A DNA stretch of 64,000 nucleotides, taken from assembly GCF_000442275.2 (NCBI RefSeq), contig NZ_KE557306.1, forward strand, positions 776,871 to 840,870, in the 5' to 3' direction. The stretch's first letter is position 1; each line of letters starts with the position of its first letter. Of this stretch, positions 37,085-46,653 are shown piece after piece. The notes beneath the pieces were generated by a model. It did not search any database and was not told the DNA's origin. It saw only the letters and a program-made list of their open reading frames with translations. The position numbers and the translations under genes were made by a program. Source of the stretch: Litoreibacter arenae DSM 19593. Lineage in GTDB: Bacteria; Pseudomonadota; Alphaproteobacteria; Rhodobacterales; Rhodobacteraceae.

Positions 37085-38689
37085 ATGTCCGATACCACCT
37101 ACAGCTACAAGCTGTTCGACCGGAGCGACTTCAATGCGTTCTGGGCCTTGTTCACCGACAACCTCGTCAACCTTCTGATCCTGTCTGGCGTGTGCCAGTT
37201 CGTGTTTCAGATGCCCGCCGAAATCGTCTTCGGCCGCATCGTGCCGGGCGCGGCGGTGGCGATCCTTGCGGGGGTTGTCGTCTATACGCTGATGGCAAAA
37301 TGGCTTGCCGACAAACACGGCAAGGACGTGACGGCCTTGCCCTACGGCATCTCGACCCCTGTGATGTTCGTCTATCTGTTCGGCGTCATCGGCCCGATCT
37401 ACTGGGCCACCGGCGACTCGCTGCTGGCGTGGCAGGTGGGCATCGGCGCGGGCTTCATGGGCGGCATCGTCGCGGCGCTTGGCGCAATTGTCGGGCCGTT
37501 TCTGAAGCGGATCACGCCGCGTGCGGGGATGCTGGGGACGCTGTGTGGTATCGCGCTGGTGTTCATTGGCTCCGTGCCGCTGGCCACCATCTTCGAATCG
37601 CCGTTGATCGGCTTTACATCGCTGCTGTTCATCCTTTGGGGGCTGATCGGGCGTTTCCGTCTGCCGGGCAATGTGCCCGCCGGTCTGGTCGCCATCGCGG
37701 TCGGCACGGTCATCGCGATCTTTCTGGGGCAGTCGTCGTTCAACACCGACGGCATCGGGGTCTTTGTGCCGGTGCCATATTTCGGCGACATGATCGCGGG
37801 CATCCAGTACCTGTTCGCCAACCCCGAGCTGTTCCTCGTGCTGATCCCCGTGCAGATCTACAATTTCATCGAGACGATGAACAACGTGGAATCCGCGGAG
37901 GCTGCGGGTGACAGCTATCCCGTGGCTGTTTGTCAGGTAACGGACGGGGCAGGCACCATGATCGGCGCACTGTTCGGCTCGCCATTCCCGACCACGGTCT
38001 ATATCGGCCATCCGGCCTATAAGCGCATGGGGGCGCATGCGGGCTATATCGTCGCTGTTGCACTGGTGATCGGTGCCGCCGCGTTCCTCGGGTTTCTGTC
38101 GTTCCTAGCCGGTCTGATCCCGATTGCCGCCGCTGCCCCCGTTCTGGTGTTCGTGGCCGTCAGCCTGATTACCAATACCGGCTACGCGGTGAAGCCTGCC
38201 CATATGGCCGCTGTCGCCTTTGCGATCCTGCCCCATATCTCGAACTTCCTGATGACCAAATGGGGCTCTCTGATGAACGCCCTGCGCAACACTGGCGTCG
38301 AGGGCCTGCCCGCTCTGGGCGACAGCGAGCTGACCGCCGCGTTGCTGATGGAAGGGGCGCATTACGAAGGCCATCTGGCGCTGTCCCAAGGGGCGATCAT
38401 CACCGGTCTGGTCTGGGGGGCCATCGTGGCGGACGTGATCGACGGCAGGTTCAAACAGGCGGGCGGCTTCGCCATCGCGGCTGCCGTCATGTCATCGGTC
38501 GGCATCATTCACAGCTACACCTTGCAGATGCCGCAGCTCGACACGATCACCATCGGCTATCTGATTATCGGGGCCTTCATGCTGGTCTATCCGCGCGTTG
38601 CCCCCAGCGAAGACCTTGAGCACCGCATCATCGTGCCGGATGAGCCTGATATTCTGGATGATAACACACCCGCGTTCGACCGCGCCTGA
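37085..38689 (+). CDS. NCS2-family purine permease
   Basis: 534 aa from the ATG at 37085, which follows a strong GGGAGGAAA; the open frame begins 12 codons earlier. It has about 12-14 membrane segments. Motifs such as ALPYGISTPVMFVYLFGVIG, QIYNFIETMNNVESAEAAGD and TTVYIGHPAYKRMGAHAGY place it in the xanthine/uracil/adenine (NCS2/AzgA-related) permeases. Between xdhC and guaD it most likely imports xanthine, hypoxanthine or guanine. The exact substrate cannot be read from sequence. Confidence 0.88.
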   Translation: MSDTTYSYKLFDRSDFNAFWALFTDNLVNLLILSGVCQFVFQMPAEIVFGRIVPGAAVAILAGVVVYTLMAKWLADKHGKDVTALPYGISTPVMFVYLFGVIGPIYWATGDSLLAWQVGIGAGFMGGIVAALGAIVGPFLKRITPRAGMLGTLCGIALVFIGSVPLATIFESPLIGFTSLLFILWGLIGRFRLPGNVPAGLVAIAVGTVIAIFLGQSSFNTDGIGVFVPVPYFGDMIAGIQYLFANPELFLVLIPVQIYNFIETMNNVESAEAAGDSYPVAVCQVTDGAGTMIGALFGSPFPTTVYIGHPAYKRMGAHAGYIVAVALVIGAAAFLGFLSFLAGLIPIAAAAPVLVFVAVSLITNTGYAVKPAHMAAVAFAILPHISNFLMTKWGSLMNALRNTGVEGLPALGDSELTAALLMEGAHYEGHLALSQGAIITGLVWGAIVADVIDGRFKQAGGFAIAAAVMSSVGIIHSYTLQMPQLDTITIGYLIIGAFMLVYPRVAPSEDLEHRIIVPDEPDILDDNTPAFDRA

Positions 38690-38761
38690 TACACCGATAA
38701 CGCGAGGCGGTCTCAGTATCGCCTCGCCCATCTCCACCAATCCCTCGAAGGCATTTCTTCC

Positions 38762-40057
38762 ATGACCGACACCCTTTTGCGCGGCCGTATTCTGACGTTC
38801 CATTCGGAGCCTGCCGGACCTGATGACAGCGCCGCCTACAGCTACATCGAAGATGGCGCGGTGCTGATGCGCGATGGTATTATCGCCGCCTCGGGAGAGT
38901 ATGCCCAGGTCGCGCCCCAAGCCAGCGGTGCGACGGTCATAGATCACCGTCCGCATTTGCTGATGGCCGGTTTCATCGACACCCATATCCACTTCCCGCA
39001 AGTGCAGATTATCGCCAGCTGGGGCAGTCAGTTGCTCGACTGGCTCAACGGATACACCTTTCCCGCAGAGGCGGAATATACCGACACGCAGCACGCCCGA
39101 GCGATGGCGGGGCGGTTTTGCGAGATGCTCACCGATCACGGAACGACAACCGCTGTCGCCTTCTGCTCCGTCCACGCCGCATCGGCGGAGGCCCTTTTCT
39201 CCGAGGCCGCCAGCCGCGATATGCGGATCATCGCGGGCAAGACGATGATGGACCGCAACGCTCCGGAGACGGTGCTGGACACGCCGCAATCAGCCTATGA
39301 CGACAGCAAGGCCTTGATCGAAAAGTGGCACGGCACCGGGCGTGCCTCCTACGCAATCACGCCGCGCTTCGCGATAACCTCGACGCCGGAACAGCTTGCC
39401 ATGGCGGGGACGTTGGCGTCCGAGCATCCCGATTGCTACGTCCAGACCCACCTGTCCGAGAACCACGATGAAATCGCATTTACGGCCGAACTTTATCCGA
39501 ATGCCCGCGATTATCTCGACGTCTACGAAGGCTATGGCCTGCTGGGGCCACGCACCTTGTTGGGGCACGCCATTCATCTGAAAGACCGCGAGATTGGGGC
39601 GATAGCAGACACCGGATCGCATCCGGTGTTCTGCCCGACTTCGAACCTGTTCCTCGGCAGCGGTCTGTTCGACGACGCCAGCCTGCGCGCACGCGGCATC
39701 CAGAGCGGCATCGCCACGGATATCGGGGCGGGCACCAGCTATTCGATGCTCCAGACGCTCAATGAGGGCTACAAAATCCTTCAGTTGCAGGATCAGGCCC
39801 TGCACACGCTGCGGGCGTTTCACTGGATCACCCGCGGCAATGCGGACGTGCTGGGGATGGCGGACAGGATCGGCACGCTCGATGCGGGGACCGAGGCCGA
39901 TGTCGTGGTGCTCGACGCCCGCGCCACACCGGCGATGGATCTGCGCATGGACCGGGCCGAAACCCTGTCGGACGAACTCTTCATTATCCAGATGATGGGG
40001 GACGACCGCGCCATCGCCCAAACCTACGTCGCGGGCATGGCCCAGAAGGAGGGCTGA
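38762..40057 (+). CDS. guaD: Guanine deaminase
   Basis: 431 aa amidohydrolase converting guanine to xanthine, which XdhAB then oxidises. Zinc-binding and catalytic motifs: GFIDTHIHFPQ near residue 75, QTHLSENHDEI near 223, GHAIHLKDREI near 260 and CPTSNLFLGSGL, then ATDIGAGTSYSMLQTLNEGYK with the late Asp. These are specific to GuaD rather than to cytosine deaminases. It ends the purine cluster; no urate-oxidising or allantoin genes follow in the window. Confidence 0.95.
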   Translation: MTDTLLRGRILTFHSEPAGPDDSAAYSYIEDGAVLMRDGIIAASGEYAQVAPQASGATVIDHRPHLLMAGFIDTHIHFPQVQIIASWGSQLLDWLNGYTFPAEAEYTDTQHARAMAGRFCEMLTDHGTTTAVAFCSVHAASAEALFSEAASRDMRIIAGKTMMDRNAPETVLDTPQSAYDDSKALIEKWHGTGRASYAITPRFAITSTPEQLAMAGTLASEHPDCYVQTHLSENHDEIAFTAELYPNARDYLDVYEGYGLLGPRTLLGHAIHLKDREIGAIADTGSHPVFCPTSNLFLGSGLFDDASLRARGIQSGIATDIGAGTSYSMLQTLNEGYKILQLQDQALHTLRAFHWITRGNADVLGMADRIGTLDAGTEADVVVLDARATPAMDLRMDRAETLSDELFIIQMMGDDRAIAQTYVAGMAQKEG

Positions 40058-40177
40058 GATGGATCAGCGTATCCACAAGAGTTACGTCTCACCAGAGGCG
40101 ATGCGAAACTGGCGACGCCATGGCACGATAGGGCGCGGCGGGAGAGGTGTCGCCCCCCTCCCGCGCAGTCAAAAGCT

Positions 40178-40735
40178 CTACGGGATGATGCGGTTGTACT
40201 TGTTGCCCTCGATCTGGGCGCCTGCGATCAGGCCGGCCTGACCGAAGACCACGGCGATCACGGGGCTAAGGGCGGTGGTGGTGTCCACGCCCAGATTGCC
40301 GGCGTCATTGGCCACCGCGTAGCGGGCATCCGCGCCGAGGGTCCAGCCCGGCGAGCGGCGGAAGTCCGACAGGGCCTGCTCGGTCATGAAGAACAGGGCG
40401 TGGGCGTATTGCTGTGCGCCGATCTGGAAGCCGAAGCTGGCGGCGGTGGTCGAGTAGTAATCCACCGTCACGTCATTGACCCGAAGCGCGCCGCGCCCGT
40501 AGGAGCCACCGATGCCGAAGCCAGCCTCCGAGACCAGCGGCATCATCAGGATGCCTGCCGCCTTGTTGGCGAGGTCGGTGGTGCCGCCGACATTGTTATA
40601 CATGAAGTCGAACGCGCTATCGACGCGGGCGTCGATTTTCGCGCCGCCTTGAGAGTTCACGCCGTTGCCGCAGGCCGCCAGAAGGGTTGCGCTGCCGGTG
40701 GTCGCAAGAAATGTGCGCCGGGAAAGAATGCTCAT
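40178..40735 (-). CDS. SYLF/YSC84-domain lipoprotein
   Basis: 185 aa. A signal peptide with a lipobox (ATLLAACG) predicts lipid anchoring. A twin-arginine-like RRTFLATTG precedes it. The mature part has the SYLF features: ILMMPLVSEAGFGIGGSYGRG, TTAASFGFQIGAQQYA and a C-terminal GLIAGAQIEGNKYN. In eukaryotes SYLF domains bind phosphoinositides; the bacterial role is unclear, probably envelope-associated. It is convergent with guaD; a GC-rich inverted repeat between them (about 40136-40166) may be a terminator. Confidence 0.88.
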   Translation of the reverse strand: MSILSRRTFLATTGSATLLAACGNGVNSQGGAKIDARVDSAFDFMYNNVGGTTDLANKAAGILMMPLVSEAGFGIGGSYGRGALRVNDVTVDYYSTTAASFGFQIGAQQYAHALFFMTEQALSDFRRSPGWTLGADARYAVANDAGNLGVDTTTALSPVIAVVFGQAGLIAGAQIEGNKYNRIIP

Positions 40736-40863
40736 GGGAGTTCCGCCTATATTTTTATACTGCCGTTGACCTCTGAAAATCGGGCCTTGTGGATAAAATA
40801 AGGCAAGGGGGCCGCGATGTCACGCAAATTGCGCCCAGTTTGGGCGGGGGATCGCCGATATGC

Positions 40864-41235
40864 TTAGTCCCGTTCCGCGTAGATTTGCAGGATCGCGCTG
40901 TAGGCGTCGGGTGGGGCGGTGGTGAAGACACCAGCCTCGCCCGCGTCAAAAGCGCTGCGCCATGTGTCGTAGTCATCGTCGAAGTCCTCGGGCGGGGTGA
41001 CGCCGTCCATCACCAGTTCCCCGCCCGCGAAGGCCGAAGCGGCGATGGGGGTGTGCCCGACGGCGGGCCAGTCCTCGGCCTCCGCGTCGGGGGTGATCGA
41101 GACCGACAGCACGGCGGAATTTGCGGGGTCCGCCCCCAGATCGGCGGCAGTATCGACGCGTCCGATGGTGACGGTCAGTTGCGGGCAGCCCTCGCGCTCG
41201 GGGAAGGTCCAGACCTGTCCGGCGGCGAAACTCAT
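40864..41235 (-). CDS. Uncharacterised acidic protein in the hemB operon
   Basis: 123 aa, strongly acidic, with no signal peptide or membrane segment. I do not recognise a named domain. The N-terminus (AGQVWTFPEREG) and the central VLSVSITPDAEAEDWPAVGHTPIA look like a compact beta-rich fold. The start overlaps the hemB stop (ATGA at 41232-41235), so it is translated with hemB. A link to haem synthesis is only suggested by that coupling. Confidence 0.75.
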   Translation of the reverse strand: MSFAAGQVWTFPEREGCPQLTVTIGRVDTAADLGADPANSAVLSVSITPDAEAEDWPAVGHTPIAASAFAGGELVMDGVTPPEDFDDDYDTWRSAFDAGEAGVFTTAPPDAYSAILQIYAERD

Positions 41236-42236
41236 GCGCCCAGCAGCTTTGCGGCGCGGGGGGCGAAATAGGTCAGGATGCCGTCGCAGCCCGCACGTTT
41301 GAACGCGATCAGGCTTTCCATCATCACCTTTTCCTCGTCGATCCAGCCATTTGCACCCGCGCCCGCGATCATCGCGTATTCGCCGCTGACCTGATAGGCA
41401 TAGGTCGGCGCGCCGAACTGGTCCTTCACGCGGCGGCAGATGTCCAAGTAGGGCAGGCCGGGTTTGACCATCACCATGTCGGCCCCCTCGGCCAGATCGC
41501 GGGCGACCAGCCGCAGCGCCTCGTCGGAATTGGCGGGGTTCATCTGGTAGGTTTTCTTGTCTCCGGTCAAAGCGCCCGACGCGCCAACCGCATCCCGGAA
41601 CGGCCCGTAGAAGGCGGAGGCGTATTTGGCCGCGTAGCTGAGGATCGCCACATCCTGAAACCCGCCTGCCTGCAACGCGCCGCGCATGGCGCCGATGCGA
41701 CCGTCCATCATGTCGGACGGCCCGAGGATATCCGCCCCCGCAGCGGCCTGAGCCAGCGCCATCTTTACCAGCGCCTCCACGCTTTCGTCGTTGACGATCA
41801 CGCCGTCCCGCACGATGCCGTCATGGCCGGAGGCGTTATAGGGGTCGAGCGCCACGTCGGTCATAACCGCAACCTCCGGCACCGCAGACTTGATCGCCGC
41901 TGTGACGCGGTTCGACAGGTTGTCGGGGGACCAGGCAAGCGCGCAGTCGTCGGTTTTCAAGGACGGCTCGATATAGGGAAAGATGCAGATCGCGGGAATG
42001 CCGAGGCCGCGGGCTTCTTTTGCGGCGTCCACCGCGCGGTCAAGGGTCAGGCGCGACACGCCGGGCATGGAGGGGATGGGATACGCGTCATCCTCGCCCT
42101 CCATCACGAAGATCGGCCAGATCAGATCGTTCACGCTCAACGTGTTTTCAGCCGCCAATCCGCGCAAGGCAGGCATGCGGCGCAAGCGGCGCAGGCGGGT
42201 GGCAGGGAAGGGCGCGTTGATGGGCGTCAAGGGCAT
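41232..42236 (-). CDS. hemB: Delta-aminolevulinic acid dehydratase (porphobilinogen synthase)
   Basis: 334 aa from the ATG at 42236; the frame is open 20 codons further up. It joins two 5-aminolevulinate molecules to porphobilinogen. Schiff-base lysines are K204 (SYAAKYASAFYG) and K258 (MVMVKPGLPYLD). The place where zinc enzymes have a cysteine triad reads DPYNASGHDG (131-140), with no cysteine. This matches magnesium-type or metal-free alphaproteobacterial HemB; the R. capsulatus enzyme is known to differ in metal use. Followed by an overlapping gene of unknown function. Confidence 0.96.
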   Translation of the reverse strand: MPLTPINAPFPATRLRRLRRMPALRGLAAENTLSVNDLIWPIFVMEGEDDAYPIPSMPGVSRLTLDRAVDAAKEARGLGIPAICIFPYIEPSLKTDDCALAWSPDNLSNRVTAAIKSAVPEVAVMTDVALDPYNASGHDGIVRDGVIVNDESVEALVKMALAQAAAGADILGPSDMMDGRIGAMRGALQAGGFQDVAILSYAAKYASAFYGPFRDAVGASGALTGDKKTYQMNPANSDEALRLVARDLAEGADMVMVKPGLPYLDICRRVKDQFGAPTYAYQVSGEYAMIAGAGANGWIDEEKVMMESLIAFKRAGCDGILTYFAPRAAKLLGA

Positions 42237-42407
42237 GGCGGGCGGCTTTCGTGGTGCGATTTTGCCAGTGGTCGCATGATATCCCATATGCCTCAAGCCC
42301 CCGGCACCGCTGCCGGTCTCAAATGCCGCAGCCTTGGTCTTTCCATCGCCGCAATCCGCGACTAGGGTGCGCCTTTACAACACCAAGACCGAAGAGGCGC
42401 CTCAAGC

Positions 42408-42929
42408 GTGGATTTCTACACAACCGCTTTCGAGCTGATCGACATGCGCTCTTTCTCCAACCTGTGGTTCTGGATCACGCTGGCCTACGCATGGTCGGCG
42501 GCGTCGCACTATGTCATCGGCGTGCCCTATGACGTGGTCGCCCGCGCGGTCAAATATGGCGGGCAGGTGGAGCAGGACCTGAAAGACCTTGTCCGCGTCA
42601 ACGCCAACCGCTTCACCTATATCGCAGACACGGCTGGTAACTGGCTGGTGGGGTTCGGTTTTTTCGCTTTGACCGCGCTGGCGCTGATGGGGTTCTACTA
42701 CGGGCTGGAGTTTTCGCAGGCGCTGTTTCTGATCTTCGCGCCCATGTCGCTGGTCTTCGCGCTGTCGGTGCGTTGTGCGCGGCGGATCGACCACAACTCG
42801 CTTGGCGATATCCGGCTGAAACTGCGCCGCCACCGGCTGGCCATTCAGGTGATCGGGATGTTTTCGATCCTTGTGACGTCGATGTGGGGAATGTTCCACA
42901 ACCTGTCCGTGGGCGTGCTGGGCGGTTGA
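42408..42929 (+). CDS. Rhodobacteraceae-type membrane protein, so-called SufBCD complex component
   Basis: 173 aa from a GTG at 42408. Four hydrophobic helices are visible: FSNLWFWITLAYAWSAASHYV, then LVGFGFFALTALALMGFYYG, then SQALFLIFAPMSLVFALSV and IQVIGMFSILVTSMWGMF. Homologues of this architecture in Rhodobacteraceae carry the label component of SufBCD complex, but no Suf genes are near and no iron-sulfur motif is present. The label should be treated as weak. It lies 31 bases ahead of mfd and may be co-transcribed. Confidence 0.7.
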   Translation: MDFYTTAFELIDMRSFSNLWFWITLAYAWSAASHYVIGVPYDVVARAVKYGGQVEQDLKDLVRVNANRFTYIADTAGNWLVGFGFFALTALALMGFYYGLEFSQALFLIFAPMSLVFALSVRCARRIDHNSLGDIRLKLRRHRLAIQVIGMFSILVTSMWGMFHNLSVGVLGG

Positions 42930-42960
42930 CACCCGCCCCCGATAACTTAGGTCAGCCGCC

Positions 42961-45900
42961 ATGGATATGATCACGATTTCCGGCGCCCCCGAGGGCTTTG
43001 ACGCGCAACTGCTGCTTAAGGAGCTTGAGCGCGGCCCCGTGGTGCATGTGGCCCGCGACGACAAGCGTATGGCCGCAATGCGCACCGCGCTGGCCTTTTT
43101 CGCGCCGGAAGTGCCGGTGCTGGACTTCCCCGCATGGGACTGCCTGCCCTATGACCGCGTGTCGCCCAACGCCGATGTGGCCGCCGCGCGGATGGCGACT
43201 TTGGCAGCGCTGGCGGGCGGCGTGCCGGGGCCGTTTATCCTGCTGACGACGTTGAACGCCGCGACCCAATATGTGCCGGCGCGGGAGGTGTTGGCGGGCG
43301 CGTCCTTCGTGGCCGAGGTGGACCGCCAGATCAACGAGACAGCCTTGCGTGACTACCTTGTGCGCATGGGCTTTTCGCAAAGCCCCACGGTGATGGAGCC
43401 GGGCGATTACGCCATTCGCGGCGGCATCATCGACATCTTCCCGCCGGGCGAATCCGGCCCTGTGCGGCTGGACCTGTTCGGCGACGTGCTGGACGGCGCG
43501 CGGCGGTTTGATCCAGCGACGCAGCGCACGACCGAGAAGCTGACGCGGGTGGAGCTGGCACCTGTCTCCGAGGTCATTCTGGACGAGGCGGCGATCACGC
43601 GGTTCCGCCAGAACTACCGCATCGAGTTCGGCGCGGCGGGGACGGATGATCCGCTATATGAAGCGGTGTCCGCAGGGCGCAAGCATCAGGGTGTGGAGCA
43701 TTGGTTGCCCTTCTTCCACGAGAAGCTGGAAACCATTTTTGACTATTTGCCCGAAGCCGTTGTGGCGCTGGACGACCAGACTGCGCCCGCGCGTTTGGCG
43801 CGGTGGGAGAGCATCGCCGACCAGTATGAAAACCGCACCGAGGCGCTGAAATCCAAGGCGCGGATGGACAGCGTTTACAAACCCGTGCCGCCGCAGCTTT
43901 TGTATCTGGACGATGCCGCCTTCAAGAAAGCGTTAACTGACACCCGCGTGCTGCAACTGGCCGTGCTGCCGCAAGCGACGGGGGCAGGTGTGGTGGATGC
44001 AGGTGGGCGCATCGGGCGCAACTTCGCGCCGGAACGCCAAGCCGAAGACCGCAACATATTCAGTGCCTTGGCGGATCATGTTAATGCGCTCAAGGACGAA
44101 CGTGCTGTGGTCATCGCCAGCTTCTCGGACGGCGCGCGGGAGCGGCTGCACGGGTTGCTGAGCGATCAGGATATCCACGACGTCAAGCTGGTGTCATCCT
44201 TCAAGGATGTGCGCAAAAGCGGCGTTCATCTGACGGTCTGGGGGCTGGAACAGGGCTTTACCGCTGCGGGTCTTGCGGTGATCTCGGAGCAGGACGTGCT
44301 GGGCGACCGCTTGATCCGCCGCGCCAAGAAAACCAAGCGGGCGGAGAATTTCCTGACCGAAGCGCAAGGGCTGTCGTTGGGCGAGTTGATCGTCCATGTC
44401 GACCACGGCATCGGGCGCTATATCGGCCTGGAAACCGTTACCGCCGCCGGTGCGCCGCACGAATGCATCCTGCTGGAATATGCAGGCGGGGACCGATTGT
44501 ATCTGCCGGTCGAGAACGTGGAACTGCTGTCGCGCTACGGCCATGAGGAAGGTTTGCTCGACAAGCTGGGCGGCGGGGCGTGGCAGGCCAAGAAAGCGCG
44601 GTTGAAACAGCGCATCCGCGATATGGCCGACCGCCTGATCCGCATCGCCGCCGAGCGCGAATTGCGCCGTGCGCCCATTCTGGAGGCCCCTGCGGATATG
44701 TGGGAGGCGTTCTGCGCGCGTTTCCCCTACGAGGAGACCGAGGACCAGTTAACCACCATCGAGGCGGTGATGGACGATCTGGCCAAGGGCCGCCCGATGG
44801 ACCGGTTGGTCTGCGGCGACGTGGGCTTCGGCAAGACCGAAGTCGCCATGCGGGCGGCGTTTATCGCGGCGGCGTCCGGCTTGCAGGTGGCGGTCGTCGC
44901 ACCCACCACATTGCTGTCGCGCCAGCACACGCAAAGCTTCAAGGACCGCTTCCGCGGCTTCCCGATCACCGTGCGGCAACTATCGCGGTTCGTCGGCACC
45001 AAGGAGGCCGCCGAGACCCGCAAGGGGCTGGCGGATGGCACCGTGGATATCGTAGTGGGCACCCATGCGGTGCTGTCGAAACAGGTCAATATCAAGAACC
45101 TCGGGCTGCTGATTATTGATGAAGAACAACACTTTGGCGTGCAACATAAAGAGCGGCTGAAGCAGTTGCGCTCGGACATTCACGTGCTGACCCTGTCGGC
45201 CACCCCGATCCCGCGCACGTTGCAACTGAGCCTGTCGGGCGTGCGGGAGTTGTCGATCATCGGCACCCCGCCCATCGACCGTCTGGCGATCCGCACCTAT
45301 GTGTCGGAGTTTGACACCGTAACCGTGCGCGAGGCGCTGTTGCGCGAGCATTACCGCGGCGGGCAAAGCTTCTACGTGGTGCCGCGCGTCACCGACCTGC
45401 CGGATATCGAGGCCTGGATGAAGGAACATGTGCCGGAGGTGACCTATCTGGTCGCCCACGGGCAGATGGCGCCGGGCGAGTTGGACAGCCGGATGAATGC
45501 GTTTTACGACGGCAAATATGACGTGCTGCTGGCGACCACGATCATCGAATCCGGCATCGACATTCCGACCGCCAACACGATGATCATCCACCGCGCGGAT
45601 ATGTTCGGGCTTAGCCAGCTTTACCAGATACGCGGACGGGTGGGCCGCTCCAAGACCCGCGCCTACGCCTATCTGACCACCAAGCCGCGTCAGAAACTGA
45701 CGCCCACCGCCGAGAAGCGGTTGCGGGTTTTGGGGTCGATTGACAGCTTGGGGGCGGGCTTTAACATCGCCAGCCAAGACCTTGATATCAGGGGCGCGGG
45801 CAATGTTCTGGGCGAGGAGCAGTCCGGCAACATGCGCGAGGTTGGCTACGAGCTGTACCAGTCTATGCTGGAGGAGGCGGTGGCCAAGATACGCTCCGGC

Positions 45901-46407
45901 CAGTTGGAAGGCCTGACCGACGATGACGACCAATGGGCGCCGACGATCAACCTTGGCGTGCCGGTGCTGATCCCCGAGGATTACGTGCCTGATCTGGATG
46001 TGCGTCTGGGGCTGTATCGTCGCCTGTCCGGCCTGACCACCAAGGTGGAGCTGGAAGGCTTCGCCGCCGAGTTGATCGACCGTTTCGGCAAGCTGCCGCG
46101 CGAGGTCAACACGCTGATGCTGGTGGTGCGGATCAAGGCGATGTGCAAACGCGCCGGTATCGCCAAGCTGAACGCGGGCGAGCGCGGGGCGACGATCGAG
46201 TTCCACAACAACAAGTTCGCCAAACCCGAAGGGTTGGTGGCGTATTTGCAGGACCCGAAGAACAACGCCAAGCTGCGCGACAACAAGGTTGTGGTGCAAC
46301 GGGACTGGAGCAAGGAAGCGGATAAGATCAAGGGCGCCTTCGCCATTGCCCGCGATCTGGCGGAACATGCGGGCACGTTCAAACCGGCGAAGAAGGCGAA
46401 AGCCTGA
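42961..46407 (+). CDS. mfd: Transcription-repair coupling factor Mfd
   Basis: 1148 aa, full length. The N-terminal UvrB-like region ([36 protein letters not shown]) is followed by the RNA-polymerase-interacting domain ([15 protein letters not shown]) near 480. The RecG-like translocase has Walker [17 protein letters not shown] and the [15 protein letters not shown] box. Motifs V/VI are [17 protein letters not shown] and [16 protein letters not shown], and a C-terminal TRCF domain follows. It removes stalled RNA polymerase and recruits UvrA for strand-specific repair. Confidence 0.97.
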   Translation: MDMITISGAPEGFDAQLLLKELERGPVVHVARDDKRMAAMRTALAFFAPEVPVLDFPAWDCLPYDRVSPNADVAAARMATLAALAGGVPGPFILLTTLNAATQYVPAREVLAGASFVAEVDRQINETALRDYLVRMGFSQSPTVMEPGDYAIRGGIIDIFPPGESGPVRLDLFGDVLDGARRFDPATQRTTEKLTRVELAPVSEVILDEAAITRFRQNYRIEFGAAGTDDPLYEAVSAGRKHQGVEHWLPFFHEKLETIFDYLPEAVVALDDQTAPARLARWESIADQYENRTEALKSKARMDSVYKPVPPQLLYLDDAAFKKALTDTRVLQLAVLPQATGAGVVDAGGRIGRNFAPERQAEDRNIFSALADHVNALKDERAVVIASFSDGARERLHGLLSDQDIHDVKLVSSFKDVRKSGVHLTVWGLEQGFTAAGLAVISEQDVLGDRLIRRAKKTKRAENFLTEAQGLSLGELIVHVDHGIGRYIGLETVTAAGAPHECILLEYAGGDRLYLPVENVELLSRYGHEEGLLDKLGGGAWQAKKARLKQRIRDMADRLIRIAAERELRRAPILEAPADMWEAFCARFPYEETEDQLTTIEAVMDDLAKGRPMDRLVCGDVGFGKTEVAMRAAFIAAASGLQVAVVAPTTLLSRQHTQSFKDRFRGFPITVRQLSRFVGTKEAAETRKGLADGTVDIVVGTHAVLSKQVNIKNLGLLIIDEEQHFGVQHKERLKQLRSDIHVLTLSATPIPRTLQLSLSGVRELSIIGTPPIDRLAIRTYVSEFDTVTVREALLREHYRGGQSFYVVPRVTDLPDIEAWMKEHVPEVTYLVAHGQMAPGELDSRMNAFYDGKYDVLLATTIIESGIDIPTANTMIIHRADMFGLSQLYQIRGRVGRSKTRAYAYLTTKPRQKLTPTAEKRLRVLGSIDSLGAGFNIASQDLDIRGAGNVLGEEQSGNMREVGYELYQSMLEEAVAKIRSGQLEGLTDDDDQWAPTINLGVPVLIPEDYVPDLDVRLGLYRRLSGLTTKVELEGFAAELIDRFGKLPREVNTLMLVVRIKAMCKRAGIAKLNAGERGATIEFHNNKFAKPEGLVAYLQDPKNNAKLRDNKVVVQRDWSKEADKIKGAFAIARDLAEHAGTFKPAKKAKA

Positions 46408-46653
46408 TCTTTGCGGGGTTGGTATCTCGGTAATGTGGTGCCGGGCGCGTTGCCCTGAAAAGAAGTCGGCGGCCGCCGGTTGGTGGCGGATCGTTTCCCG
46501 TCTTGCGCAAAACGGATCGGCCCTTGCCCCCCTGCATCCGGCAAAAGATGAGTTCGAGGGTGCGGGAGATCCTGGTCTTCTGTCTTTGGATATCCGAGCG
46601 GGGGTTTAGCCGCCGGGGCCTTTCCAGCGCGTTAACCCTGCGTGCGTTGCACC

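Noticed and set aside
40136..40166. GC-rich inverted repeat between guaD and the SYLF gene
   Set aside because: Imperfect pairing and no T-run; mentioned under the SYLF gene but not strong enough for its own entry.
40059..40241. 60-codon plus frame directly after guaD
   Set aside because: It runs into the antisense of the SYLF gene and shows no domain; the first 25 codons alone are not enough to call a gene.
44980..46368. 462-codon minus-strand frame opposite mfd
   Set aside because: Shadow of the Mfd helicase domain; no recognisable protein features.
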